Of a stretch of 48,344 bases of DNA, positions 35,271 through 43,093 are shown piece after piece. The position numbers and the translations under genes were made by a program. The notes beneath the pieces were generated by a model. That model made no database searches and was not told where the DNA came from. It was given only the letters and a program-made list of their open reading frames with translations. Numbering within the stretch: the stretch's first letter is position 1; every line of letters starts with the position of its first letter. Origin of the DNA: an uncultured Prevotella sp. (GTDB lineage: Bacteria; Bacteroidota; Bacteroidia; Bacteroidales; Bacteroidaceae); NCBI GenBank assembly GCA_905372445.1, contig CAJPPF010000001.1, positions 1-48,344 of the forward strand, read 5' to 3'.

Positions 35271-35381
35271 TGGCGCATGCCGGTTGTTTTATGAATTCTT
35301 ATCCCGAACTGAGATATTATTCTGCTTTGTGTTCAGCTTTTCTTTTACTGTCGGCAACGATTCCGACTATACAGGTGGGCG

Positions 35382-36032
35382 TTACTTTGTTGTCACTACG
35401 AGTGTCTTACCTGCACGGAAGTCTGCATCGTTGACAAGATATCCCTTTATCTTCTTTCCACCAGAAGTGATATCGGTGATTTTTCTGCCCTTGCCATGGC
35501 GTTCAATGATGAAGTTGCGTGCAGGAGAAGCCACGGTGATGCGGTCGAAAGTGTAGCGATGATAACCGCAGCGGAGTGTTGATGTGAGTTCTACGTCAAT
35601 ATCGTAGTCGTCGAGATGAACGCGATAGTAGCCCGGATGAGCTTCTTCGTTGTCGTGTGAAAACGTCGAAGCAAAGTTGTCGACTTTAATGCGTCTGCTT
35701 GCTACAGGCATGAATGGCACGTGCAGGAGGTTCCAATGTCCCTTGTTTGTGTGTGCAAAGCCACATATCGTCTTGTCCTCATACTGATAGCCGGAGCCGC
35801 TGTGATACTGTGTGACCGGCGAAAGTTGCACCATTGCATTAGGGAGGCTCACGCCGGGAAATGTCTCTCCTCCCCATGTACGCGTCTTTCGATGGCGTTC
35901 ATAGTGCAGGTCGGCTTTGTCCCAGAGTGTTGTTGTGCCGAGGAAAGGGTTAACATAGTCTGTCAGATTCTGCGCGTGTAAGTCTGTAGATGATGCATAG
36001 ATAAGTGCTAGGATAATGAAAAAAGTCTTCAT
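35382..36032 (-). pseudogene. Truncated GH92 alpha-mannosidase, N-terminal part only
   Basis: 216 residues: signal peptide (KTFFIILALIYASSTDLHAQ), then the GH92 N-terminal beta domain starting LTDYVNPFLGT, with FPGVSLPNAMVQLSPVTQY (about 59-77) and GFAHTNKGHWN. GH92 enzymes are calcium-dependent exo-alpha-mannosidases of about 700-760 residues; here the frame stops after DFRAGKTLVVTTK, so the whole catalytic alpha/alpha domain is missing. Sequence beyond the stop shows no GH92 continuation in any frame, and E900 copy 2 ends about 60 bases away. Most likely a deletion remnant; a short secreted protein cannot be excluded. Confidence 0.8.
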
Positions 36033-36036
36033 AAAT

Positions 36037-36068
36037 TTTGTGTATTCAGTTATTTTGCGTACTTTTGC
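36037..36068 (+). promoter_or_regulatory. Bacteroidetes promoter for tRNA-Leu
   Basis: TTTG (36037-36040) and TACTTTTGC (36060-36068) with a 19-base spacer, 20 bases before the tRNA. Both elements are perfect. Confidence 0.85.
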
Positions 36069-36088
36069 AGTCGATTGCGATAAGGAAT

Positions 36089-36170
36089 GCGCCTGTGGCG
36101 AAACTGGTAGACGCGCCAGACTTAGGATCTGGTGTCTTGCGATGTGCAGGTTCGAGTCCTGTCAGGCGCA
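36089..36170 (+). tRNA. tRNA-Leu (anticodon TAG)
   Basis: Acceptor GCGCCTG/CAGGCGC, anticodon stem-loop CCAGA-CTTAGGA-TCTGG, long variable arm (TGTCTTGCGATGT region) as in class II tRNAs, T arm GCAGG-TTCGAGT-CCTGT, discriminator A. CCA is not encoded. Confidence 0.96.
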
Positions 36171-36175
36171 CGATA

Positions 36176-36203
36176 AGAGAGTTCTTCGGAACTCTTTTTT
36201 TTG
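36176..36203 (+). terminator. Rho-independent terminator of tRNA-Leu
   Basis: AGAGTTC-TTCG-GAACTCT: 7-bp stem with a UUCG tetraloop, then eight T. Confidence 0.92.
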
Positions 36204-36265
36204 TGTTTACAGTCTGCGAGTTGCCGTTGCCGGCAGCGTGGATAACAGATGATTACTCCACATTA

Positions 36266-37273
36266 TTATATTGACATCTGCCGTGCTTTCTCTATGATTG
36301 TGTCTAAGCCATGCAACATGTCTAAGTCTTTCATAGAGCAGTACACATCAGGCTCAATGCCATTCTCCGTTGATATGCCGTCGGCGTCATACATCGGACA
36401 TGCCGAGAACCTCACTCCCCAGCCGTTTGGCAGCTCACTTGAGAACGGCAGTCCTGCTCCGCCTCCGGTTCTATCACCTATGACGACGGCGTTAGGGCAT
36501 CGTTTCATATACTTCACGAACTCGTTTGCCGCAGAGAATACTCCACGATTGGTGAGCACGAAGACAGGCTTCTGCCAACGTATATATGAGCTTGGCTCAA
36601 TATACTGCTCCTGTAGTTTAGAGAAATCGTTATGTCCGCGCCCAGTCTTATGCTGCATATAACCGACAAGGGTCTTCTTGTTGACGAATCGTGACGCAAG
36701 GATCTCCGCCGAAGTCATCATACCTCCACCATTTTCGCGCACATCGATGATAAGGCTGCGGCATGACATGAAGTGAAAGAGAATATCGTCGATATTTCCA
36801 TTGCCCGGCTGGCTGCCAAACGACGGGATACGCATGTAGCCGATGTTGTCGTCGAGTATCTTATAGTATATACCTGCAGCGATGCGATAGTCTGTACCTA
36901 TATATCTTTTATATAAGGTCTCGTCGAAGTTTACAGGGTAGTCTTCTTTCCACGACCAGTTGCGTCCGATATCGAAAGCGGAATACAGATTCACATGTCC
37001 GTCGCGCAGTTCGCCGAGCATTTTTGTAAGTACTTCAAACAGCTGTTCGCTATTTGCACCTGCTACCTGTGGTGCATAACGGGCGTGTACCTCCTGCCAG
37101 TCTACTCCGAGAGACTGCTTCTTCAGGTCGAAGAAGCAATAATGTTCGTCCATTATTTTCCATAATGCTTCGAAGTTGCCGCTGTTATCGTCGTTGAACT
37201 GCTCTTCGTCTATACAGCTGACGGTACACACCGACAGAGCCAACAGACAGAGAACGGCAAATATTTCTTTCAT
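36266..37273 (-). CDS. S41-family protease, lipoprotein
   Basis: About 335 residues. A lipoprotein signal (MKEIFAVLCLLALSVCTVSC) places the lipid-modified Cys at about 20. The tail-specific protease fold follows: LGELRDGHVNLYSAF (about 94-108), LIIDVRENGGGMMTSAEILASRF-like strand-helix, and the catalytic-Ser segment VLTNRGVFSAANEF. IGDRTGGGAGLPF follows. A PDZ domain is not obvious. Probably anchored on the periplasmic or outer-membrane side; substrate unknown. The frame extends six codons upstream, but the second Met gives the better signal. It starts two bases past the stop of the preceding gene. Confidence 0.85.
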   Translation of the reverse strand: MKEIFAVLCLLALSVCTVSCIDEEQFNDDNSGNFEALWKIMDEHYCFFDLKKQSLGVDWQEVHARYAPQVAGANSEQLFEVLTKMLGELRDGHVNLYSAFDIGRNWSWKEDYPVNFDETLYKRYIGTDYRIAAGIYYKILDDNIGYMRIPSFGSQPGNGNIDDILFHFMSCRSLIIDVRENGGGMMTSAEILASRFVNKKTLVGYMQHKTGRGHNDFSKLQEQYIEPSSYIRWQKPVFVLTNRGVFSAANEFVKYMKRCPNAVVIGDRTGGGAGLPFSSELPNGWGVRFSACPMYDADGISTENGIEPDVYCSMKDLDMLHGLDTIIEKARQMSI

Positions 37274-37274
37274 T

Positions 37275-38045
37275 TTAATATACATATCCAATTACTATGC
37301 CTCGTGTGATATTGTTGTGCTTCAAGTTATTAAGTTCCGACTGACGAATATCGCCGAAGTATCCTACGCGTATTGCGCTGTCATTATTACCCAGAGGAAT
37401 GTCGATTGTCAACTGATGTGTGAACGACGGCGCATTGAATGGGTGCGTCAGACAGATGTTGTTGTCGTAGTTGCCACGTGAGAAAATCTCATAGTATGAC
37501 TGTCCGTATGCTGGCGAGAACTGTGTACCGATGAGCGGAACAGAACATTTGTACGTCAGCCAGAAGCTGCGTCCCCACAATTCTATGAGGTAATCAATCT
37601 TTGCTGTCGGCGCTATGTTAAGCCCGGTGTGGAGCTGTGCAGGGTTGTTTCCGTTACGTGTATTGTAAATTCCGCCTAAGAATGCCTCCGCCGCACCACC
37701 AAGACTGATTAATAAGTTATAGTCGGTGAACCATGTTCTGTACAGTGCGAACTTCAGCATGTACTCTCCTGCGAGCATCTTTGCGTTCTCAGAACGTGGC
37801 TCCGTCTTTGAGAATGAGCCTTGTTGTGTCCACTCATGATGAAAGCCCATTCCCTTGTGGGTAATGATATTATTGTGTATGATACGCATTTCTGTGCCTG
37901 TGTATCGTTCGGGAGAGAGATATGTGTCGAGCTGTGAGGAACGTCCCATACCAATCATTATTGCCTGTTCCTGTGCATTCATAGGAAGTACGAACAGCAG
38001 TGATAGCAGGAATGTATTGATTACACGTTTTATTTCGTTTGGCAT
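37275..38045 (-). CDS. Exported beta-rich protein, DUF3316-like
   Basis: 256 residues with a signal peptide (about 1-24, ending LPMNAQ) and a beta-barrel pattern: GTEMRIIHNNIITHKGMGFHH, ISLGGAAEAFLGGIYNTRNG, IDYLIELWGRSFWLTYKC, ending in ITRGIVIGYVY. It resembles Bacteroidales DUF3316 proteins; the function is unknown. It lies between parC (29 bases upstream) and the S41 lipoprotein (adjacent), so the three are probably one unit. Confidence 0.65.
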   Translation of the reverse strand: MPNEIKRVINTFLLSLLFVLPMNAQEQAIMIGMGRSSQLDTYLSPERYTGTEMRIIHNNIITHKGMGFHHEWTQQGSFSKTEPRSENAKMLAGEYMLKFALYRTWFTDYNLLISLGGAAEAFLGGIYNTRNGNNPAQLHTGLNIAPTAKIDYLIELWGRSFWLTYKCSVPLIGTQFSPAYGQSYYEIFSRGNYDNNICLTHPFNAPSFTHQLTIDIPLGNNDSAIRVGYFGDIRQSELNNLKHNNITRGIVIGYVY

Positions 38046-38074
38046 TTCTGTTGTTTTATTATTTGTAATTATGG

Positions 38075-40795
38075 TCAGAACATAGAGAACTGTCCGTCGT
38101 CGTCGACTTTAAAATTCAGCACATTGTCGGCAGCAGTGTCCTGCTCTGTCTGTTCTTCCGTTTCGTCTTTTGTTTCCTCTTCTTCCGTAGTGTCATCGTC
38201 TTCCTCTGCGGCAGGCTCCGGGAAGCGTGTAGGTTTGAGTTCCTCTATCTTGGAAATGTCCCATGTGGAAATTCGTTTGCCCTTAGCTTTGAATCCCTTC
38301 ACCTGAATAAACTGCTCCACATCTATCTCCATCGCCTCACGGAAAGCGTCGTTTCCTCCGAATGTGACCTTAATTAACGGGTATACCTCGTCGGATAGCA
38401 ATGCAAGTGTGCTCTCCGGGTTCTCGCCAACGAAGCTCTGGTGCTTCTTTGCCACTTCCATCTGAAAGCGTTTTATGTAAGCATATCCTTGATTGTCGGC
38501 ATCATACACTACGGCGCTCCACACCTTGCCATTATCGAATTTCTCGATTCTCATGATGTTATCCTCGTAGTGGTTATTGACATCATAGTTGGTGAAGTAG
38601 TATTCTCCGTTCGTCAGTATGACCAGAATCAGGTCGTCCTCCTTAAACTCGCCGAGCAAACGACCGTTGCCGTCGTAGTTTATGCGGTTCACGTCAGGGT
38701 CGTACCATACGTTGCGACCGCCGAGAGTTGACCGTCCCTGGCTCTTCATGCTGATGCGATGGACATTATATTTCGTCATCAGATTACCCTTCGACGAACG
38801 TCTTTTTATCAGAATGTCGGATAAATCGTAGTCGATGAATATCCTACGGAGTTTAGGGTTTGTCTCAAGCGTTACCTTTATCACCTCTGCCTCGCCGTTC
38901 GGATTGGCGGTGAAATACAGAACCTTTGACCCCGGAGCACCTTGTGTGAGGTCGTATTCCTTGTCGCGCGTTATTGATGTGACGTAAAAGCGTTTAACAT
39001 AGCAGTAGCCTTGTTTTCCGTTACGATATACTGCATTGTAGATTGTGCGCTGGTCGTTCTTCTTGAACACCTGCACATACATCACGTTCTTACCTACGAA
39101 TATTTTTTCTGCAACCTTGATTACTTTGTATTTGCCGTCTTTATAGAAGACTATGATATCGTCGATATCCGAACAGTTGCAAATATACTCGTCTTTCTTC
39201 AGTCCCGTGCCGATGAATCCTTCCTGACGGTTTATGTAGAGTTTCTCGTTTGCTTCTACGACCTTGGCAGCCTCTATTGTATCGAAGTTGCGTATCTCTG
39301 TAAGGCGCGGATGCTCGTCTCCGTACTTGTTCTTTATGAACTCGAACCAACTTACTGTGACGTCTTTCATATGCTTCAGGTCGTGGTCGATACTCTTCAC
39401 TTCCGCCTTTATCTTTGCTATGAGTTCGTCGTTCTTGTCTTTGTTGAACTTCAAGATGCGCTGCATTTTTATCTCCATGAGGCGCAGGATGTCGTCGCGT
39501 GTCACCTCACGAATGAGCGATGGCTTGAACGGCTCGAGTTTCTGGTCGACAAAGGTGATTGCAGCATCCATGTCGGGTGCTTGCTCGAACTGTCGCTCCT
39601 TATAGATTCTCTCTTCGATGAATATACGTTCAAGAGAAGCAAAGAAGAGTTGTTCGAGGAGTTCGGCACGGCGTATCTCGAGTTCTTTCTTCAGAAGGGC
39701 GAGAGTCCGGTCGGCTGAATGTCGAAGCACATCATTGACAGTAAGGAAGCAGGGCTTATCGTTCTCTATGACACAGCAGTTGGGACTTAGGTTTATCTCG
39801 CAGTCGGAGAAAGCGTACAGGGCATCTATGGTCTTGTCGGACGATATGCCCGGCGTGAGATGAATGAGTATCTCCACCTGAGCCGCCGTCAGGTCTTCCA
39901 CCTTCTTGGCTTTAATCTTACCCTTGTCGATAGCCTTCAGTATAGAGTCGATGAGTGTCTCGGCAGTCTTCGAGAATGGTATCTCGCGGATGACGAGAGT
40001 CTTGTTGTCGAGTTTTTCTATCTTCGCACGTACTTTCAGCGAGCCGCCTCGCTGACCTCCGTTGTATTTCGATACGTCAATAGAGCCGCCGGTAGGAAAG
40101 TCGGGATATAGATTGAAGTCCTCTCCGCGCAGGTAACCGATGGCTGCGTCGCAGAGTTCATTGAAGTTGTGAGGCAGGATTTTCGACGACAGCCCCACGG
40201 CGATGCCCTCTGCTCCTTGCGCGAGCAGCAGCGGAAACTTAGCCGGAAGGGTTATAGGTTCTTTGTTTCGTCCGTCGTAGGATAACTGCCAGTCGGTTGT
40301 CTTCGGGTTAAACACCACGTCGAGAGCAAACTTTGTCAGTCGCGCCTCGATATAACGTGGTGCTGCGGCACGTGCTCCGGTGAGTATGTTTCCCCAGTTT
40401 CCCTGCGTGTCGATGAGCAAATCTTTCTGTCCCATCTGCACGAGGGCATCGCCGATAGATGCGTCACCGTGAGGATGAAACTGCATTGTATGTCCCACAA
40501 TGTTTGCCACTTTGTTGAATCTGCCGTCGTCCATGCGTTTCATAGAATGGAGTATACGTCGCTGAACGGGCTTCAGTCCGTCCTCGATATTAGGCACGGC
40601 ACGTTCAAGAATCACGTAAGAGGCATAATCCAAAAACCAACTTTGGTACATCCCGCTGAGGTTGTGTACCACAGAAGAGTCAAAACGGTTGGCAGGCTGA
40701 TAATCGGAATGAGCATTCGTCCTGTCGTCAGATTCGACTTCTTCATTGCTTATGTTTTCTTCTATTTCTTCAATGTCCTTCGTTTCGTCACTCAT
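38075..40795 (-). CDS. parC: DNA topoisomerase IV subunit A
   Basis: About 906 residues. The breakage-reunion domain contains the quinolone-region HPHGDASIGDALVQM and the active-site Tyr in AAPRYIEARLTKFA, with GAEGIAVGLSSKILPHN after it. The C-terminal beta-pinwheel repeats are shorter than in GyrA and no full GyrA box (QRRGGKG) is visible, favouring ParC over GyrA. The last ~50 residues are strongly acidic. ParE is not adjacent. The frame extends 34 codons upstream, but a consensus promoter lies at 40815-40846, so ATG 40795 (MSDETKD) is the start. Confidence 0.9.
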   Translation of the reverse strand: MSDETKDIEEIEENISNEEVESDDRTNAHSDYQPANRFDSSVVHNLSGMYQSWFLDYASYVILERAVPNIEDGLKPVQRRILHSMKRMDDGRFNKVANIVGHTMQFHPHGDASIGDALVQMGQKDLLIDTQGNWGNILTGARAAAPRYIEARLTKFALDVVFNPKTTDWQLSYDGRNKEPITLPAKFPLLLAQGAEGIAVGLSSKILPHNFNELCDAAIGYLRGEDFNLYPDFPTGGSIDVSKYNGGQRGGSLKVRAKIEKLDNKTLVIREIPFSKTAETLIDSILKAIDKGKIKAKKVEDLTAAQVEILIHLTPGISSDKTIDALYAFSDCEINLSPNCCVIENDKPCFLTVNDVLRHSADRTLALLKKELEIRRAELLEQLFFASLERIFIEERIYKERQFEQAPDMDAAITFVDQKLEPFKPSLIREVTRDDILRLMEIKMQRILKFNKDKNDELIAKIKAEVKSIDHDLKHMKDVTVSWFEFIKNKYGDEHPRLTEIRNFDTIEAAKVVEANEKLYINRQEGFIGTGLKKDEYICNCSDIDDIIVFYKDGKYKVIKVAEKIFVGKNVMYVQVFKKNDQRTIYNAVYRNGKQGYCYVKRFYVTSITRDKEYDLTQGAPGSKVLYFTANPNGEAEVIKVTLETNPKLRRIFIDYDLSDILIKRRSSKGNLMTKYNVHRISMKSQGRSTLGGRNVWYDPDVNRINYDGNGRLLGEFKEDDLILVILTNGEYYFTNYDVNNHYEDNIMRIEKFDNGKVWSAVVYDADNQGYAYIKRFQMEVAKKHQSFVGENPESTLALLSDEVYPLIKVTFGGNDAFREAMEIDVEQFIQVKGFKAKGKRISTWDISKIEELKPTRFPEPAAEEDDDTTEEEETKDETEEQTEQDTAADNVLNFKVDDDGQFSMF

Positions 40796-40814
40796 TGTAG
40801 TAATATTTATTGTT

Positions 40815-40846
40815 ACAAAGGTAATCAAAATTGACGGAAAAACAAA
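40815..40846 (-). promoter_or_regulatory. Bacteroidetes promoter for parC
   Basis: Minus-strand TACCTTTGT (40815-40823) with TTTG (40843-40846) 19 bases upstream; 20 bases before the ATG. Confidence 0.75.
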
Positions 40847-40886
40847 AAATGCCCTGTCTTTATTATTCTTTATGCCGTTTTTTCCG

Positions 40887-40895
40887 TATATTTGC
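40887..40895 (+). promoter_or_regulatory. Bacteroidetes -7 box, candidate dacB promoter
   Basis: TATATTTGC, perfect box, reading right. The next gene is dacB about 290 bases on, with a whole R200 copy between. No good TTTG at -33. Confidence 0.55.
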
Positions 40896-40936
40896 ACTTG
40901 ACAATTTCAGTTGAACACTAATAGTTTCAGGATAAT

Positions 40937-41139
40937 TAAACCCAAAACGGTCAATAGATTCCTAAGTGATTTCGTCTGATTGTTGAGTAGATCAGCAGTC
41001 TTGTTACCGCAGGCGTAGCGGGCTACGACAAGGTAATAAGACTGCTAAGATGCCACACAAGCGGGCGAAAGCAGTAGGAAAGCTCTTGATCTTTGATAAT
41101 AGAACTACACCGTGGTCTATTGACCGTTTTGGGTTAAAG
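40937..41139 (+). repeat. R200 repeat, complete copy, plus orientation
   Basis: Clean copy with ends AACCCAAAACGGTCAATAG and CTATTGACCGTTTTGGGTT. Contains ATG at 41050 opening a frame that runs through the right half of the element in frame with dacB. Confidence 0.92.
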
Positions 41140-41190
41140 CAGGCATATACGGTTGTGCCGGCTTGTTGTCCGAGCATACAGAATATAGCG

Positions 41191-42471
41191 ATGGCGAGAA
41201 GACTCTCAAAGAAAAAGATATCAGTATGGTTGCTGCTCCTTGCAGTATTTTTGTTTTTCAGATGTGGTGGACCGAAGGCGGTGACGACATCTGTTAAGAA
41301 AGTGTTTACAAGGAGCGAGAAGAATACAAACGCAAAACTCGCCGCGAACGACCTTAATATCGACCCGACACTTGCTCATAGGCTTGATTCTTTCGTCAAC
41401 GCGACCAATCGCCTTGGCACACTCGGTGTCTACATCTATGACGAGACAGCCAGCAAAGAGGTCTACGGCTATCGTGCCGACACACTCATGCGACCGGCAT
41501 CGAACATGAAGATGCTCACATCCATTGCCGCCATACGTAAGTTAGGTCCCAATTACAGGTTCACGAGCGGTGCTTACATGAATGGCAGAAAATATGGCGA
41601 CGTGCTGACTGGTGACATAGGATTTAAGTTTACATTCGATCCCTGGTTTGATTCTGTGAAACTGCATGACCTTACGTCGTCGTTTGCAAAGGAGGGAATA
41701 CGTCGCATTGACGGTCGTGTGATTGTCGATATGGTGATGCGCGAGCCAATGCAGCACGAGGAACACTGGACTGTGGGCGACCTGAAGACACGTCGTCTCG
41801 GTATGCTTTACCGCGGAGAAAAGCGCGTACTCAACGAGGTGAGGTATGCACTGCGTGCGCATGGTGTGAATTTTTCCGACTCTCAGGTGGTGATTTCTAA
41901 AATTCCAAAAGGCTCGCGTTTACTCGCAAAAGTCTCATCGCCGATGTATAAATCTTTGGAGCTTGCTATCAATAACTCTTCCAACGAACAGGCAGAATGC
42001 CTTAGTTTTGCCCTTTCCGGACTGCATCTCAGCGGTCAGAATTTCCGTGAGGCAGGTACTGAGTATCTTCGCACATTCATATCGAAGGAGCTTGGTGTCA
42101 ATCCCGACGAGGTCAGTGTCATCCACGATGGCTGCGGGCTGTGTGTCCACGATAGGCTGACACCGCGGTTCCTTGTACGTCTGCTGCACTATGCCCGCAG
42201 ACATGAGTATATCCATAATATGCTGGCAATGTATATGCCTGTGTCGGGAAAGACCGGCACACTGCATAACCGCATGCACCGCGAGGCAGTACGTGGAAAG
42301 GTGAAGGCAAAGACCGGCACGCTGACACGTGAGGACGGCATCACCTCGTTGGCAGGATATGTTGTAGGAAAGAATGGTCACACGCTCTCATTCGCCATTA
42401 TTCAGAATGAAGTTCCCGTGGCTGATGCCCGTCTGTGGCAGGATCGTTTTTGCGAGCAGTTGCTGCAATAA
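41191..42471 (+). CDS. dacB: D-alanyl-D-alanine carboxypeptidase/endopeptidase (PBP4 type, S13)
   Basis: About 426 residues. An N-terminal basic and hydrophobic segment (ISVWLLLLAVFLFFRCGG) exports it; the Cys could be lipidated, though the box is not classical. The penicillin-binding motifs are SNMK (Ser104, Lys107), SSN in NNSSNEQAE and KTG in VKAKTGTL. It trims or cuts peptidoglycan peptide cross-links in the periplasm. The frame stays open upstream to ATG 41050, but those 47 codons belong to the R200 element and would bury the signal, so ATG 41191 (MARRLSKKK) was chosen. Confidence 0.92.
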   Translation: MARRLSKKKISVWLLLLAVFLFFRCGGPKAVTTSVKKVFTRSEKNTNAKLAANDLNIDPTLAHRLDSFVNATNRLGTLGVYIYDETASKEVYGYRADTLMRPASNMKMLTSIAAIRKLGPNYRFTSGAYMNGRKYGDVLTGDIGFKFTFDPWFDSVKLHDLTSSFAKEGIRRIDGRVIVDMVMREPMQHEEHWTVGDLKTRRLGMLYRGEKRVLNEVRYALRAHGVNFSDSQVVISKIPKGSRLLAKVSSPMYKSLELAINNSSNEQAECLSFALSGLHLSGQNFREAGTEYLRTFISKELGVNPDEVSVIHDGCGLCVHDRLTPRFLVRLLHYARRHEYIHNMLAMYMPVSGKTGTLHNRMHREAVRGKVKAKTGTLTREDGITSLAGYVVGKNGHTLSFAIIQNEVPVADARLWQDRFCEQLLQ

Positions 42472-42498
42472 AAACAAAGAACTATGGAATGCGAAAGC

Positions 42499-42536
42499 AA
42501 AACACCCTATATTGGTCGTGCAATACAGGGTGTTTT
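42499..42536 (+). terminator. Inverted repeat after dacB, possible terminator
   Basis: AAAACACCCTATATTG and CAATACAGGGTGTTTT pair over 16 bases with one G-T position. A TTTT lies at the end of the right arm. Confidence 0.5.
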
Positions 42537-42583
42537 GGTACTGCAATATAGGGTATTTTGGTCGACCAAAATAGGGTGTTTTC
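42521..42583. repeat. Short CAATAnAGGGTnTTTTGGT repeats with an 18-bp palindrome
   Basis: Two direct units (42521-42538 and 42544-42562) and a third partial one (AATAGGGTGTTTT, from 42570), plus an inverted unit at 42499. Between the second and third lies the perfect palindrome ATTTTGGTCGACCAAAAT (42555-42572). Confidence 0.8.
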
Positions 42584-42690
42584 CAAATGACTGACAATGA
42601 GACTGTTACAAAGGTGCTGCGGATATGGATTTCCGGTTTTTCAAAAACAGTTTTTTGTGTCTATGAAATTGTATTCGTCTTTATATGTTT

Positions 42691-42894
42691 CATAAACCCA
42701 AAACGGTCAATAGATTTCTAAGTGATTTCGTCTGATTGTTGAGCAGATTAGCAGTCTTGTTGCCGTGGGCGTAGCGGGTTACGGCAAAGTAATAAGGCTG
42801 ATAAGATGCCACACAAGCGGACGAAAGCAGTAGGAAAGCTCTTGTTCTTTGATAATAAAACGACACCGCGGTCTATTGACCTTTTTGGGATAAA
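42691..42894 (+). repeat. R200 repeat, complete copy, plus orientation
   Basis: About 90% similar by eye to the 40937 copy. It lies upstream of the glyS promoter and so outside the glyS transcript. Confidence 0.92.
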
Positions 42895-42943
42895 AGAAAG
42901 CAGGCATTCTGAGCAATACGTAATGATAATTATTCCTAATAAA

Positions 42944-42976
42944 TTTGGTGGTTCCACTGAATTTCAGTAATTTTGC
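42944..42976 (+). promoter_or_regulatory. Bacteroidetes promoter for glyS
   Basis: TTTG (42944-42947) and TAATTTTGC (42968-42976) separated by 20 bases. The ATG at 43094 follows after about 110 bases of leader with no obvious hairpin. Confidence 0.78.
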
Positions 42977-43093
42977 AAGATGATTTTATAAATCAAATGT
43001 CTTTTTCCAGGTCGCTCTCATGGGATGGTTAGACAATCATTCCTTTTATTTATGTCGGCGATTAGGTAACGATAACAATAAAAAAACAATAAT

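Larger units (their letters stand above)
34417..35323 (+). mobile_element. E900 element, copy 2
   Basis: About 0.9 kb, homologous in inverted orientation to 25229-26107. Ends are AGTTCGGTATAAGAAAG (34427-34443) and AATTCTTATCCCGAACT (35293-35309), inverted with 14 of 17 positions matching; homology with copy 1 continues to about 35323. It carries a 67-codon frame (34642-34845), a P26 repeat (34880-34980) shared with copy 1, and a further 220-bp P26-type insertion (35051-35270) absent from copy 1. No R200 copy is present, so it shows the uninterrupted form. It fills the gap between the oxidoreductase gene and the GH92 fragment. Confidence 0.75.

Noticed and set aside
39011..39718. 235-codon plus-strand frame inside parC
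   Set aside because: Shadow of the parC coding strand; composition is that of a complementary frame and no family is recognised.
42499..42583. CRISPR-like array
   Set aside because: Units are under 20 bp, occur in both orientations, have no regular spacers and no cas genes are nearby.
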